A stretch of DNA of 64,000 nucleotides from Zygnema cylindricum (taxonomy: Eukaryota; Streptophyta; Zygnematophyceae; Zygnematales; Zygnemataceae): assembly GCA_037447655.1 (NCBI GenBank), contig JBBHKE010000636.1, positions 62,001 through 126,000 of the forward strand. Reading direction: 5' to 3'. Under the pieces are notes generated by a model, which saw only the letters and a program-made list of their open reading frames with translations, had not been told where the DNA came from and made no database searches. A program made the position numbers and the translations under genes. Below are positions 45,965 to 57,100 of the stretch, one piece after another (position 1 is the first letter of the stretch; every line of letters starts with the position of its first letter).

Positions 45965-48636
45965 GGGTTCGCCAAAACAATATCACAGAAGATGCGACGG
46001 GCTTCATCAAGCAGAACAACATCGATCAGACGCTAGGGAATAATATAAAAAACTTCCCGACGCACAGAAAAGCCCCCCTTTGAAGTGATAGTCGCAACAG
46101 CATAGCAGATAGTGTCGTGCGCCTGGATCAAATCTCCCCCATGGGAGAAACGAAGCAAATGGACACCATCGGCCCCCAAAACGCTACCACGTGCGTAAAC
46201 AAGAGAGCCAAGAAAAGGAGGATAGGGGAGGCCAAGGCAAAACTGGAGGGCGGTGGTGAACTAGGCTGGTGAGAATCGGAGAGTGGACAAAATCGGTGTA
46301 GCGAAAAGCCAAGACCAAGAACTAGTCCGCCAGAAGAGAGAACACGAGCACGCGAAGAATCAGAGGGTAGCGCCTAGAGAAGGTCAAATTTAATGGCGGC
46401 GACAACCCGATCAGAAATCAATTCATGGACACGCTCAATATATTTTGTAACAAGGGTGGATAAAATTGGCACATCCACTAGGGGATGGGGAGGAAGAGAA
46501 CTTGACACGTCCAATAAAGATCGCTGGAAGGCAAAAACGCCATCTGAAACCCGCGAAATAACAGTAGCTAGAACGGGGGTGTCCCCTGCCAAGAAACGCG
46601 AAACAAGAGTGGAGGCATTAAGACACCAACTTCCCAAATATGCAACGGGAGCAACACGAGCAGTGGATAGTAGACCCAACCCCCCACTAGAGACAGCGAG
46701 GGATACCTGAATGCGAGCCGTTGGCCCAGACTCACGATCAAATGCCCCTCGACCTAACAGAGTGTGGAGGACTTCCATGAGGCGATTGTCAAAAGCCGAG
46801 AGAGAGGAGATAAATGTTGGAGTGGGAGGGGAAGTACGAGAAAGATAAGAAGGGCGGTGGGGAAAACACCTGGTTAACATATCAAAAGCAACTTGGGGAT
46901 CGGCAAGGCTAGGAAGATCGTCCACCTGGGCTAGATTTGTCTGTAAAGCATCATGAAGGAATTGGGTCACGAAGGTATCCGAACCAAGGGGGCAACCAAG
47001 CACTCGATTGCCATCGGAGGGAGAACGGGTTTGAAAACCCAGAGGTGGAGTAAACGAAAGTGGAATATCCTGAGGAGACCAAATAACACACTTCGACGGC
47101 TGGACTGAAAGGTTGAGTTTGGCTAAACGTTCCTTGAAAAAATCGTATGCCAACACGACTTGTTCTCTGGACCCAATAATGTGCGTATCATTTGCGACCG
47201 AAGGGAAAAGGCAAGAAGGGAAGGCGGCTGCGGAGGCACAAAGGGCCCGGTAATGGGCGAGGGCGAACAAAGGTCCGCCGAGAGGGTCGCCTTGGCGAGT
47301 GCCAGTATCAGAGGAGAGAGGAATGAGATCACTATCGGCTAAGAAGGAAAAGCTGCTTGTCAAAGAATAGAAAGCCCTCACAAAGGGGAATAATTGGACA
47401 ATCAGAGATGGAGCCGCCATAAGCTCCGAAAAAATCACGTTCCGATCCACCGTATTAAAGGCATTGGAAACGTCGACCTGAAGGACCAACCAATCCAGAT
47501 GTACATCCAACAAAGCCCAAATCCCGTGGACCACGGCCTCACAACCCCCTCTCGTGGCCACTCCAAATTGATGAGGAGAAAAATAATCATGAAAAGCTGG
47601 TTGGAGTTGGAGACATATCACACGAGCCACCAATCTATGTAAAACCTCTCCCACGGCGATAGGGCGGATCCCACCATTAGGTTTGGCGACTGCCACAAGA
47701 AGGGACGCCGTGAGAAGATAACAAATCCGAGGGGGAACATCCCCACTAGCAATAAGGGAACATACTCAAAAAACACATCGAACCCCCGCGCACCCGATTT
47801 GGGGGCAAAACATCGCAAAACAACTCATGCACTGTGCCTGAGGGGCCCCCCGCTGAAAGGTGAGGAGAAGAGCTAAGAGCCTTAATGAAAACCTCCCGAT
47901 CCAAAGTAAAACTCTCAGAAGGCTCAAAGGCGTGGATGGAAATGGGTAAAGGGGAAGGGGCGAGGGGGTGGAGAGCTCGAAGGACCTCAATAGTGGAAGA
48001 AGATCTAGGGGCAGGGGTGAATGGCTGTAGGGCCCGAACCGCTCGAGAAAGCTCACCAACACGGCCTAAGTGAATTGCTCGACGATAAGAGGCCGGGACA
48101 TCTGATGGCTTAGGTGGCCGACGTGGTATGAAAGATGTGCTCGATACCCGATCCTAATGCTCGGCGTGGAGGGCCTTCCAGTCACCACAAAGGAATCGGC
48201 GACAACGGGCCATAGTTTCTTTAGCCCCACTGCCCCCTCCACGACCTGGAAGGACTAGCACCTAGAGAGAGAACATAAGAAGAAGGTGCCAAGGAGCAAT
48301 GTCCGTCGGGTTTGAATAAATGTGGGACAAGGGGAGGTGGAGGGCATCTTGTACTATTGTCCTGACGGCCATAGGTATACGGGTGTACAATCGCGGGCGG
48401 GGAGCTCCCAAATCGTAAGCCCCCAAAACATCTAACTCACGAACAAAATTCCAATCTTCATCTGTGGGGCCGGAGGGGAGTGTGATCATGGGGCCGGAGG
48501 GGAGTGTGATCGACGACGATTGAGGAGAGGTGATAGACAAAGGACCACCCAGGGTTATACAATGTCGACAACTCTGTGTGTGAAGGGAAATACCGGCCCC
48601 AGCTGCAAAAAGGTTCTGACACCCATGACATTCCAA
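45965..48636 (-). mobile_element. 5' part of the LINE interrupted by the copia array
   Basis: Minus-strand LINE. The N-terminal frame (48636-48262) starts MECHGCQNLF...HTQSCRHC, a zinc-finger-like Cys/His cluster, and holds a short repeat (ITLPSGP). It is followed, with frame breaks, by IHLGRVGELSRAVRALQP and EVLRALHPLAPSPLP, then the RT block 46374-47696 and a last part down to 45965 that reads VLLDEARRIFCDIVLANPT. The coding sequence then resumes at 33872. Several stops (for example after LHAEH near 48165, and the TAG at 46374) show it is inactive. Confidence 0.85.
46374..47696 (-). pseudogene. LINE reverse transcriptase domain, 440 open codons
   Basis: The longest open LINE segment. Order of motifs by residue from 47696: AKPNGGIRPIAVGEVLHRLV (4-23), motif A LQVDVSNAFNTVD (72-84), motif B GTRQGDPLGGPLFAL (132-146), motif C VANDTHIIG (167-175), then SVQPSKCVIW and VSSGGLGL further on. 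Motif A and B place it in the non-LTR RTs. Motif C is unusual: the expected (F/Y)ADD is A-N-D. The frame ends in TAG at 46374 although LINE-like sequence continues beyond, so this is a relic. Confidence 0.85.
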
Positions 48637-48639
48637 ACG

Positions 48640-49136
48640 CCTAGATGATTTACAAGGTTGTGGTGGTGGGGGGGGGAGGGAGAAGGGAATAAGAAGGGCT
48701 CCCGGACATGGTCAATAAGTCAAAGAAGCCATGGGAATTGGGAGGGTGAGAGGAAAAGAAAACGTGGGAGAGGAAAAGGAACCATGTGGGATGGATGGGG
48801 AAATTGGTAGGGGGCCAGAATATAACATAAAGTTTGATGCCGGAAAAGAAGGGTGGGGAGAGGGGGGAGGAGAGGGGGGGGGGGGGCGGAAGGAGAGGGT
48901 TCAAGTATCGGTTCTCGGTGTGTAAGGGGTATAGGGGAGGGGGGGGAGGGGGAGAGGGTAAAGAAATGTTTGTTTGTTTGTTTGTTTTGTATTTATTTAT
49001 TTATTTATTTTTTATTTTTTTTCGAGTGATTGTGTACGTGTGTGTGTGCGTGCACAATTTGTGCATATGATTTTTTGAACTCACTATTTGGGGGGATGGG
49101 GAATCAAGCAATTCATGGGGGGGGGGGGGGGGGGGG
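48640..49136. repeat. Simple sequence: G-rich tracts, GTTT/ATTT repeats, poly-G
   Basis: 48660-48690 and 48850-48960 are G/A-rich; 48967-49020 holds TTTG and TTTA tetranucleotide repeats; 49025-49050 holds TG repeats. A run of about 18 G ends at 49136. No gene is supported. Confidence 0.75.
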
Positions 49137-49680
49137 CTAGTAATGACCTAGGTGGGTCACACCTGTGGTTTCGCTAATGTGGGTGAAGTTGCCAGTAGCC
49201 GCATGCCGGATCCGGAGGTACATGATTATGAGTAGATGCTGTCGCGTAGTGAAGGAGGAAAAGACGACATAGCGTAAATCCGGAGGTAGACGATTTCGAG
49301 GAGTGAAACTCTGAGACCTCCATAAGTCCTCAGAGTGGACAGCTTCCAAGAAGCCTCTAGGATAACCCTGTCCCCTTTGTGCTTCTTTCTTATTTCTATT
49401 CAGACCTAGAAAATACTTTAAAAAGACCATTAATTTCTACAAGGAGTAGATGCTGTCGCGTAGTGAGGGAGGAAAAGACGACATAGCGTAAATCAGGAGG
49501 TACATGATTACGAGGGGTAGATGCTGTCGCGTAGTGAGGGAGGAAAAGACGACATAGCGTAAATCCGGAGGTAGATGATTGCGAGGGGTAGATGCTGTCG
49601 CGTAGTGAGGGCGGAAAAGACTACATAGCGTAAATCCGGAGGTAGATGATTACGAGGAGTAGATGCTGTCTTAGTTTAAA
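49137..49680. repeat. Minisatellite block 1 (71-bp unit)
   Basis: Unit GTAGATGCTGTCGCGTAGTG then AGGGAGGAAAAGACGACATA then GCGTAAATCCGGAGGTAGATG then ATTACGAGG. One copy lies at about 49210-49290 and three to four copies at 49443-49675. They are separated by about 150 bp of unrelated sequence (49293-49442) with a faint copia-RT-like minus frame (FLKYFLGLNRNKKE). The leader 49139-49205 recurs at 51780-51846. Confidence 0.8.
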
Positions 49681-51663
49681 AGTAGTTAGTATGGGGACTG
49701 TTTTAGCGTTATTAACTGTATTCTAAAGGTCAAATCACGTGGAGAACCACAAAAAGAAAAACATAGCGTTAAGAGAAGATTACAGGTGTTAATAACGCCG
49801 TTTTGTTTCTGGAGGGCAAAACAAATCGGGATGGAACTAGTCCTCTTAACGGTAATAGCGTAGCTGCAAAAGCAAAAGTCATTTGGAAGATTTGGAAGTT
49901 ATTGAAGGACATCTTTTCAAAAATAAAAAGGAGGAGAAGAAAAATGTGTTTTATAGCCGCCGGAAACTGTACACCGCTAATCGCTAATCGTCAAATGAAG
50001 CCATTGTGAAAAAGAAAAAGGAAGGTATTGCTCAAGGATTGTCAAAATTATTACAAAAGTTGCTATAATTTTTCACAGGTGAAAGCCATAGTGGAATACC
50101 AAATTTGTTGATTAGATATATTTATTCTTGCAAATAAAAATAAGACTTCGAGTAAGGAAAAATTATACAAGCATTCGAGGAACGTGGCAATGGTAGACGC
50201 AAGCGACAATACAACTAGTACAGTATGTCAATATCAAAGAACTTTTAGCATGAATTTTTCAGTATGCATTTGTTTTCAGACGTTTAAATCATGGTTCACA
50301 AAAAAAAAAAAAATCTTGTCACAAATATTGTCCTATTTTTTTCACCATTTTGAAAAAAGAAACAAAAAATCATAGAACTGAAAAATGGAGAAAATCACCC
50401 ACAAAACTCAATCCATCTACGGAAACATATATTTTTTTTCCATTTTGTCCACCAATTTTTTATTATTTTTTAAAATTGATTTGTTTTGTTTTTCAATACT
50501 CAGTAGGTGTCAAACTGTGCTTTTTCTCCATGCCCTTTTTTTTTCTTTCCCGATAAAAAAAAAAAAACAAAAGCAACAGGAACACTATACATAACTGCTG
50601 CTCAAATCACTCTCCCTCTCTCTCTCTGTCCCTTTCTCTCTCCCTCCCTCTCTCAGCCCCTCCCTCTCTCCCTCCCTCTCTCAGTTCCTCTCTCTCTCCC
50701 CTCCTATAAGTCCCTCTGCCTCTCTATCCTCCTCTCCCTCTCCTCCATTAAGAAAAAAAACTGTATCATGTCTTCTTCTTTTCAAGAAAACATGGAAACC
50801 CTAAATTAACAACTATTTTTTCTTAACCTTCCTCCCCTTCATTCTTTTTCTCTCGTAAAAAAACACTCTAAAAATTCTTTCGCTTAAAAATCCTTCTCTT
50901 TTAAAAATAAATCGCGCTCTTTAAAAAAAAAACGATTTAAAATTTTATTAGGTTAAAATTAGGTTCCGGCCGGTTTCCCGAAATTTTTGCACCAAAGCTG
51001 ACTGGGAATCGAAAAAAGGGGCATATGTGGTCTTTGCTGAATAAGACAAAAAAAAGAGGAAAGAAAACAAAAAACAAGAGGAAAGAAAGAGAGGAAAAAG
51101 AGGAAAAAAAAGGGGAAAAAACAAGGAAAAATACAAGGAAAGAAAAAAGGGATAAAAAAAAGAAAAAAAGAGGAAAAAAAAGAAGGAAAAAAAAAGGAAG
51201 AAAAGAGAAAAAAAAGACGAAAACAGAGGAAAAAAGAGGGAAAAAAAGAGGAAAAGAATGAGAAAAAAGGTAGGAAATGGAGGGGAGGTGGGAGAGGAGG
51301 GGAAAAGATGGAAGAAAAAGGAAAAAAGAAGCAAGATAAAGAAGGGAGAGAAAAAAAATAATTAAGTAACTGAATTTAGATCGAACATAAAAACCAATCA
51401 AAAACGGTCCCTTATACACGAAAAACAACAGCAACTAACCCTTTATATCGTAATAAAAAATGGTGGGTTATTAGTGTTGACTCGGAATTAAAACTAGCCA
51501 CCCTTAATTATGTTTTGCCACGTGGATCATTTTGGACCACTAGAATAAAGACAGTAAACAACCCTAACCTATGATTCTGGGTCAAAAAAAAAACCAAAAC
51601 TCGAACGAGGGTGATTTATCATTAATAGCCAAGGGAAGGGCGGAGGGAGGGAGGGGAAGGGAG
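49681..51663. other. No gene seen; simple sequence and a family C repeat
   Basis: Includes pyrimidine-rich 50605-50745, polypurine 51030-51350 (GAAAAAA/GGAAAG), and 51465-51615, which shares ATTAGTGTTGACTCGGAATTA then TTTTGCCACGTGG and TTTTGGACCAC with the segments at 6790-6905 and 15640-15720. Open frames are compositional. Confidence 0.5.
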
Positions 51664-51673
51664 NNNNNNNNNN
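51664..51673. other. Assembly gap (10 N)
   Basis: Ten N directly followed by (GT)n. True gap size is unknown. The sequence right of the gap resembles 49030-49290, so a collapsed or duplicated assembly is possible here. Confidence 0.98.
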
Positions 51674-51709
51674 CGTGTGTGTGTGTGTGTGTGTGCGCGC
51701 GTTTTGTGC

Positions 51710-52322
51710 GTATGATTTTTGGAACTCGCTATTTGGGGGGATGGGGAGTCAAGCAATTCATGGGGAGAGGGGGGGAGAGCTAGTAATGACCTAGGTGGGT
51801 CACACCTGTGGTTTCGCTAATGTGCGTGAAGTTGCCAGCAGCCGCAGGCCGGATCCGGAGGTACATGATTACGAGGAGTAGATGCTGTCGCGTAGTGAAG
51901 GAGGAAAAGACGACATAGCGTAGATCCGGAGGTACAGGATTACGAGGAGTACATGCCGTCGCGTATTTAAGGAGGAAAAGACGACATAGCGTAGATCCGG
52001 AGGTACAGGATTACGAGGAGTAGATGCTATCGCTTAGTGAGGGAGGAAAAGACGACATAGCGTAGGTGTTATCGCGAAGTGATGGAGGAAAAGACAGGAT
52101 CCGGAGGTACATGTTTACGGGGAGCAACTGTTGTCGTGAAGTGATGGAGGAAAAGACAGGATCCGGAGGTACATGTATGTTTACGGGGAGCAGCTGTTGT
52201 CGCGAAGTGATGGAGGAAAAGACAGGATCCGGAGGTGCATGTTTACGGGGAGCAGCTGTTGTCGCGAAGTGATGGAGGAAAAGACAGGATCTGGAGGTAC
52301 ATGTTTACGGGGAGCAGCTGTT
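51710..52322. repeat. Minisatellite block 2 (71-bp and 62-bp units)
   Basis: 51710-51860 nearly repeats 49063-49213 (ACTATTTGGGGGGATGGGGA-type, then CTAGTAATGACCTAGGTGGG). Three 71-bp units follow (51866-52062), then four to five copies of a derived 62-bp unit, TCGCGAAGTGATGGAGG then AAAAGACAGGATCCGGAGG then TACATGTTTACGGGGAGCAG (52063-52322). Frames through it give repetitive peptides and are not genes. Confidence 0.85.
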
Positions 52323-53712
52323 AAACATCCAACAATAAGCACTAACTTTTGCAGTACAAGTTATGGTAGACAAGCTGACATGAGTGCTTCTTCATTGGAG
52401 ACTTTCGAGTTAATATCCCTTAGGAGACACTTAAGATTTCATGGTACGTTTCTATCAAAAAAATAATCTAACAATTTTCTCTCAAGATAATGCAGAAAGT
52501 GATAATGTATAATGATGCACATTTACATTTCTTACAACATTCACAACATGTAGACGGTTATTATATCTATGGATGTTTTAATTATCTATGGGTGAAGGAA
52601 AGGTTAAAGTTTTCCACCTTTCATTCTCTATACTCACGAAATAGATCATTTCCACAGAAACATTTTCATTGCAAATGAAGAAAACGATTACATCCAATAT
52701 TCCCTATAAAAATTGTTTCAAAATTCAGGGTTAACTAAGAAAAGGCTCATCCACAAAACTATCGGCAATGCCTGAGTCAAAAAAACAAAATTGCTCAAAA
52801 TTCCCAAAAATGAAAATTGACCTTTGTTCAACCTCAACCTTCCGTTTGAATCTAGGATATGAAAAATCCAAAATTGAAAAAGTTTCACCTTTAGTATTCA
52901 AAGGAATATGTTCTTCTCTAAAATGGTTAACTCTCTTTTGATACACAACAAATTTCAAGCTTGCGGTTGGCCATATAAAATATAAGATTCAGTCACACAC
53001 TACAGCCAATATTGCCTGCAACAATCTACACATTTACCCAGTATCCAAATAAATTGTACGGCTTATTAACATGTGCTGATTCCATTATTTCCCCATTAAC
53101 ATTATCAATCTCAGTATATTTTGCAGGTTCGTACGAAATCCCATGTTGAAAACACCTACAAAGGAAAACAGAATGTCTGAGTGGGATATTGGGGTAGGAA
53201 AGTGGTGTTAAGTGTAAATGTTTTTAGAAGCCTCTGCTTACAAGAGACAAGCAGCAAACACCTTCCTTGATATGAAAGACATAATCACCGTATGGTCATC
53301 AGGTTATCAGGTTATCAGGTTTATAAAGTGCTAAAGCAATACTTGAGCTTGATAAGCAATACTTGAGCTTGATGGACATCTAGCTAGTCCAATGGAAAAA
53401 TGTTAAGGGTAGGAAAAAATGTAAGCAAACATGTCAACTTGCACATAGTTTGTCACTAGTGCCTTCTTATCTTAGGTAACATATCATGTATGAATCTCCA
53501 TCTCCTTGATTTCACGCTTGGGATATTAGCTTAAATAACTAAGAGAACATGAGTGGGCCAATGTTTGCGTGGTAGTCAACAAGAAGCAAGATAACGTCAT
53601 TAGAATTGATTCAAGTAAGCAGTATTCTACCTCATTAAAATTTCTCCATGTTCATGAAAAATATGCCATAAAATAGGAGAATTTCTAATATCTTACCAAG
53701 AGGCAACTGTTC
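52323..53712. other. 3' flank of the nuclease gene, no gene seen
   Basis: AT-rich. Short tandem words include GGTTATCA (about 53299-53320) and GCAATACTTGAGCTTGAT twice (53337-53374). The 3' UTR of the minus-strand gene must start at 53712, but its end is not evident. Confidence 0.5.
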
Positions 53713-54164
53713 TTAACGAGGTGAATTTGGTGGTGGTCGGCGAGGAGGAGGAGATCGAGGAGGAGATCGGCGAGGAGGAGGAGGTCGAGGAGGAGATCGA
53801 CGAGGAGGAGGAGATCGACGACGAGGAGGAGGAGATCGAGGAGGAGATCGACGAGGAGGAGGAGATCGACGAGGAGGAGGAGATCGACGAGGAGGGGGAG
53901 ATCGACGACGAGGAGGAGGAGATCGGCGAGGAGGAGGAGATCGACGACGAGGAGGAGGAGATCGGCGAGGAGGAGGAGGTCGACGAGGAGGTGGTCGACG
54001 AGGAGGTGATCGGCGAAGAGGAGGAGGTCGACGAGGAGGAGGTGATCGGCGAAGAGGAGGAGGTCGACGAGGAGGAGGTGATCGAGAAGGTGGTGGCTGA
54101 GAAAGTGGAGGAAGAAGCAATGGAGGCGAAGGCAATGGAGGTGGTGGCAATCCAGGTGGAAACC
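53713..54164 (-). other. C-terminal Pro/Arg tail (PPPRR repeats)
   Basis: About 149 residues: FPPGLPPPPLPSPPLLLPPL, then many (R)SPPPRR and RPPPLRR blocks, ending PPPNSPR and TAA at 53713-53715. It is strongly basic, without acidic residues in the repeats. The DNA is a 9-18 bp repeat (GAGGAGGAGATCGACGAGG on the plus strand) that leaves four reading frames open. The proline frame is fixed by the splice phase from the exon ending at 55133. Confidence 0.78.
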
Positions 54165-57100
54165 CTGCAAATGAAAGATAGACGTTCTATGTTTTGTGAG
54201 TAACCTTTAACCGAAAACGGATAGGTAATCAAAGTCATTTGAGAAACCTGATGATGTCAGCAGTTAGCTTCGGCTTCGTTTGTCATGTAAACTACACTAA
54301 ATCAATTAGGAACAGCAAATGACACAAAGTGAGAACAGTTTACCAGAAAAAACCAGAAAAAAAGGTTTACAATGAATGAAAGATTCAATATAATGTTAGC
54401 GAGATAGTCTAGGCGTTTGCACATACAGCTTTTCAGAAAGATCAGTGCGTCACATGAGACACTAGTTCTTTTGTTAAACAGAGACAAAATCAGGTTAATC
54501 AATCATGTGTGAAGTGTTTGTGAATGGTTTTCCAAACCTAAGATAACATATCCTTTTTTGAAAATTGGACAAATATACTTCATGAACGTATGATTGAGTA
54601 ATTAATAGAATATGAATGAGAAAAAGTAACCTAAGACCCAGTTTTGGTCCTTTCTAATTGAATGTTTGAGATATTCTTTCAGTTATTTTTTCAGTTGTTT
54701 TTTGAAAATTGAAGGACATTTAAAACTTTTTCCAGCCTCCGGGAAATGTTAAATGTTTCACCAAAAACTCCCGGAAAATAAGATTATGGCCTATTGATGA
54801 AATGGAATTAAGTTCTTAAATTAAATTTTGAGAAAAAATTTAAACAAGATGACATATGTTCATTTATAGATTTTAACAAGGAAAAAAAATAATTGACAGA
54901 AAATTCAGCTTTTCCAAAGCTCTACAGTGCAATCTTGACGGTACATTTATTCTGTAAGAAAATTCATAGATGAAGTTTTAAAAAGTATCAAAATGGATAA
55001 AAAGAGACCAAAAGGAATAAGAAAGATCGGTATTGGGTAAATGCCAAAGCAATCTAGCCAATAGTTTGATGCTTTTCTAGAATAAAATGATTTCTTTCAG
55101 CTATCAGTCAGACAGCGACAGAAAATTTTCACCTGAGGGAGGAGGAGATGGAGGAAAACTAGCCGGTGGTGGAGGGGACGAAGCCACTGGGGGAGGGGGA
55201 GAATCTAGTGGAGGAGGAGAGAGTGGGGGAGGGGAAATAGCCACTGGTGGTGGAGGACTGTTGAAAATAGGAGGGCCTGACAAGAGCAACAAGATAAAAC
55301 GTAATCCATTAGAACATGCTAAACCTTTGTTATTGTCACATGTCATGAACATCTAGGAAAAAACCTAGTTATTTATCCGACACAAACATAGTAATTTAAC
55401 CTAGTTGTTAGGATACTTGACGGCAAATTGCACCAAAGAAGAGAGGATAAAAATCTCACCGGTAGCAGTGACATACTGAATCCGAGCCACAGAGGGGTCG
55501 TGGTCGGAGATTTGTTGGCTGTTGGGGAACTCCGCGTTCACATGTGCAATGTCAATGGCCACAGATCTGCTAAGAAGAGATGGAGTTACGAGCACAGAGT
55601 CGAGCTCTTGGGAGTTTCCGTCGAACACATACGAGTAACGCTCTTGAGGGGGCAAGAGAACATCGGTGAGAATCTCCAAAACACCACCCGCTGTCAAAGT
55701 CTGTAGGTGGAAGAGCCCATCCCACATACCCCAATCAGTAGGAATAATATTAATTTGCATTGGTTATGGCGTTGATGTGCAAGAATTTATGATGTACGCA
55801 AGTTAAGCCATGCATTGGATGGAATGTGATTTGCAAGTAATTTTATCACAGTGAGCTGATTGATCCTCCTGAAGATAGACACCACACTGTGTCGGCATTA
55901 TTATGGACGCTGCCCAATGACATTGGTTGAAACTGACGTCAGCATCTACATTTCGTCTAATGGCAGGACCAGCACTGGATTTGTATTGTGATTCGGCACA
56001 AAAAAATGCATTCAATCATCCAAAAAGATTGAGAGAGCATGTGTAAAACATTTTGTTCAGTTTACACCCAGGTTGGCAAGAGGAGAATGCTCCTCAACAA
56101 GCTTTCAACAATAAGACCAAAAGAGGGATTGATTAGGAAAAGCTTACCTTTAGAGGGTTTGACCATGAGAAGTCGTTAAGGTCTCCTAGCACTACCACGC
56201 TCGCATTAGGATCAAGGGAGAGAACACTGGCCACAAAGTCGTGTACTATTTGTGCTTGCTTCACCCGGTTCACCTCCGAACTTAACACAGGAGGCTGGAA
56301 AGTAGAAAACCCATACAAAAAAGACGTTAAATATACCGCAAAATTATTTGTCACAAGAAAAGAATATGCAAAAGAAAGGCGAATGGAGGAAGGAAAATTG
56401 TTGATTGCGAAATTTTCCAAATACGGTTCAACCTTAAGCAGATCCTTAGATGTCCTTTGAGAAATGGCGCGTATAGGACTGTCAAAAGCAAGAAGATTAA
56501 ATCATAAGACCGACATAAGACTTACTTGATTTGAGCCGTACAACGGATTGTCGCCTCCTTTCGAAACAAAATGATTGACACAAACAATCACTTTTTCACC
56601 TCCGATAAAAAATTCTCCAACGAGAGGCTTCCGAGAAGAGGTCCACGCAGTATTCAAGGGGTCGAGACGGCCCGGACTATATGACAGCTGTACGGTGTTG
56701 TCAGATCCTAATGACCAGGAGGTGGCCAATGTAGCATTGCCACCAGGGCGGTCGACAAATGTCACTTTATCCGTTTGAAACAGGAAAACCTGTTGAACAT
56801 AGAGATGGAAAGCATTTCCATAGTGGCAGTGTTAATTAGCAAAAGCGAGAACGGCATAGACGCTAAGGGCACGGTACTGGTCGCATCAGGAAGTAAGGGA
56901 AGGATGGTTTGTTCCTCTACCTGTCTGATGTCTCCTCCAGGCTCTCCTCCATCTTTTAAAGGCACAGGCTTGATGTAGCGATAGGCATAAGTGGTCGGCC
57001 CTCCCGCGGCGACAATAGCCGCGATGATCTTATCCAGCACAACATCGGAACTAGTATCGGTCGAATTGAAAACTGTGTTCTGGATTTCTTCTGTTGACAT

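Noticed and set aside
49137-49430. Minus-strand 97-codon frame with FLKYFLGLNRNKKE
   Set aside because: Short similarity to a copia RT motif, but the rest of the frame is minisatellite sequence; too little to call an element.
53721-54203. Plus-strand Glu/Asp-rich 160-codon frame (EEEIDEEEE) and two other minus frames
   Set aside because: The repeat has no stops in several frames. Splice phase from the upstream nuclease exon selects the Pro/Arg frame, and the plus frame has no flanking gene signals.
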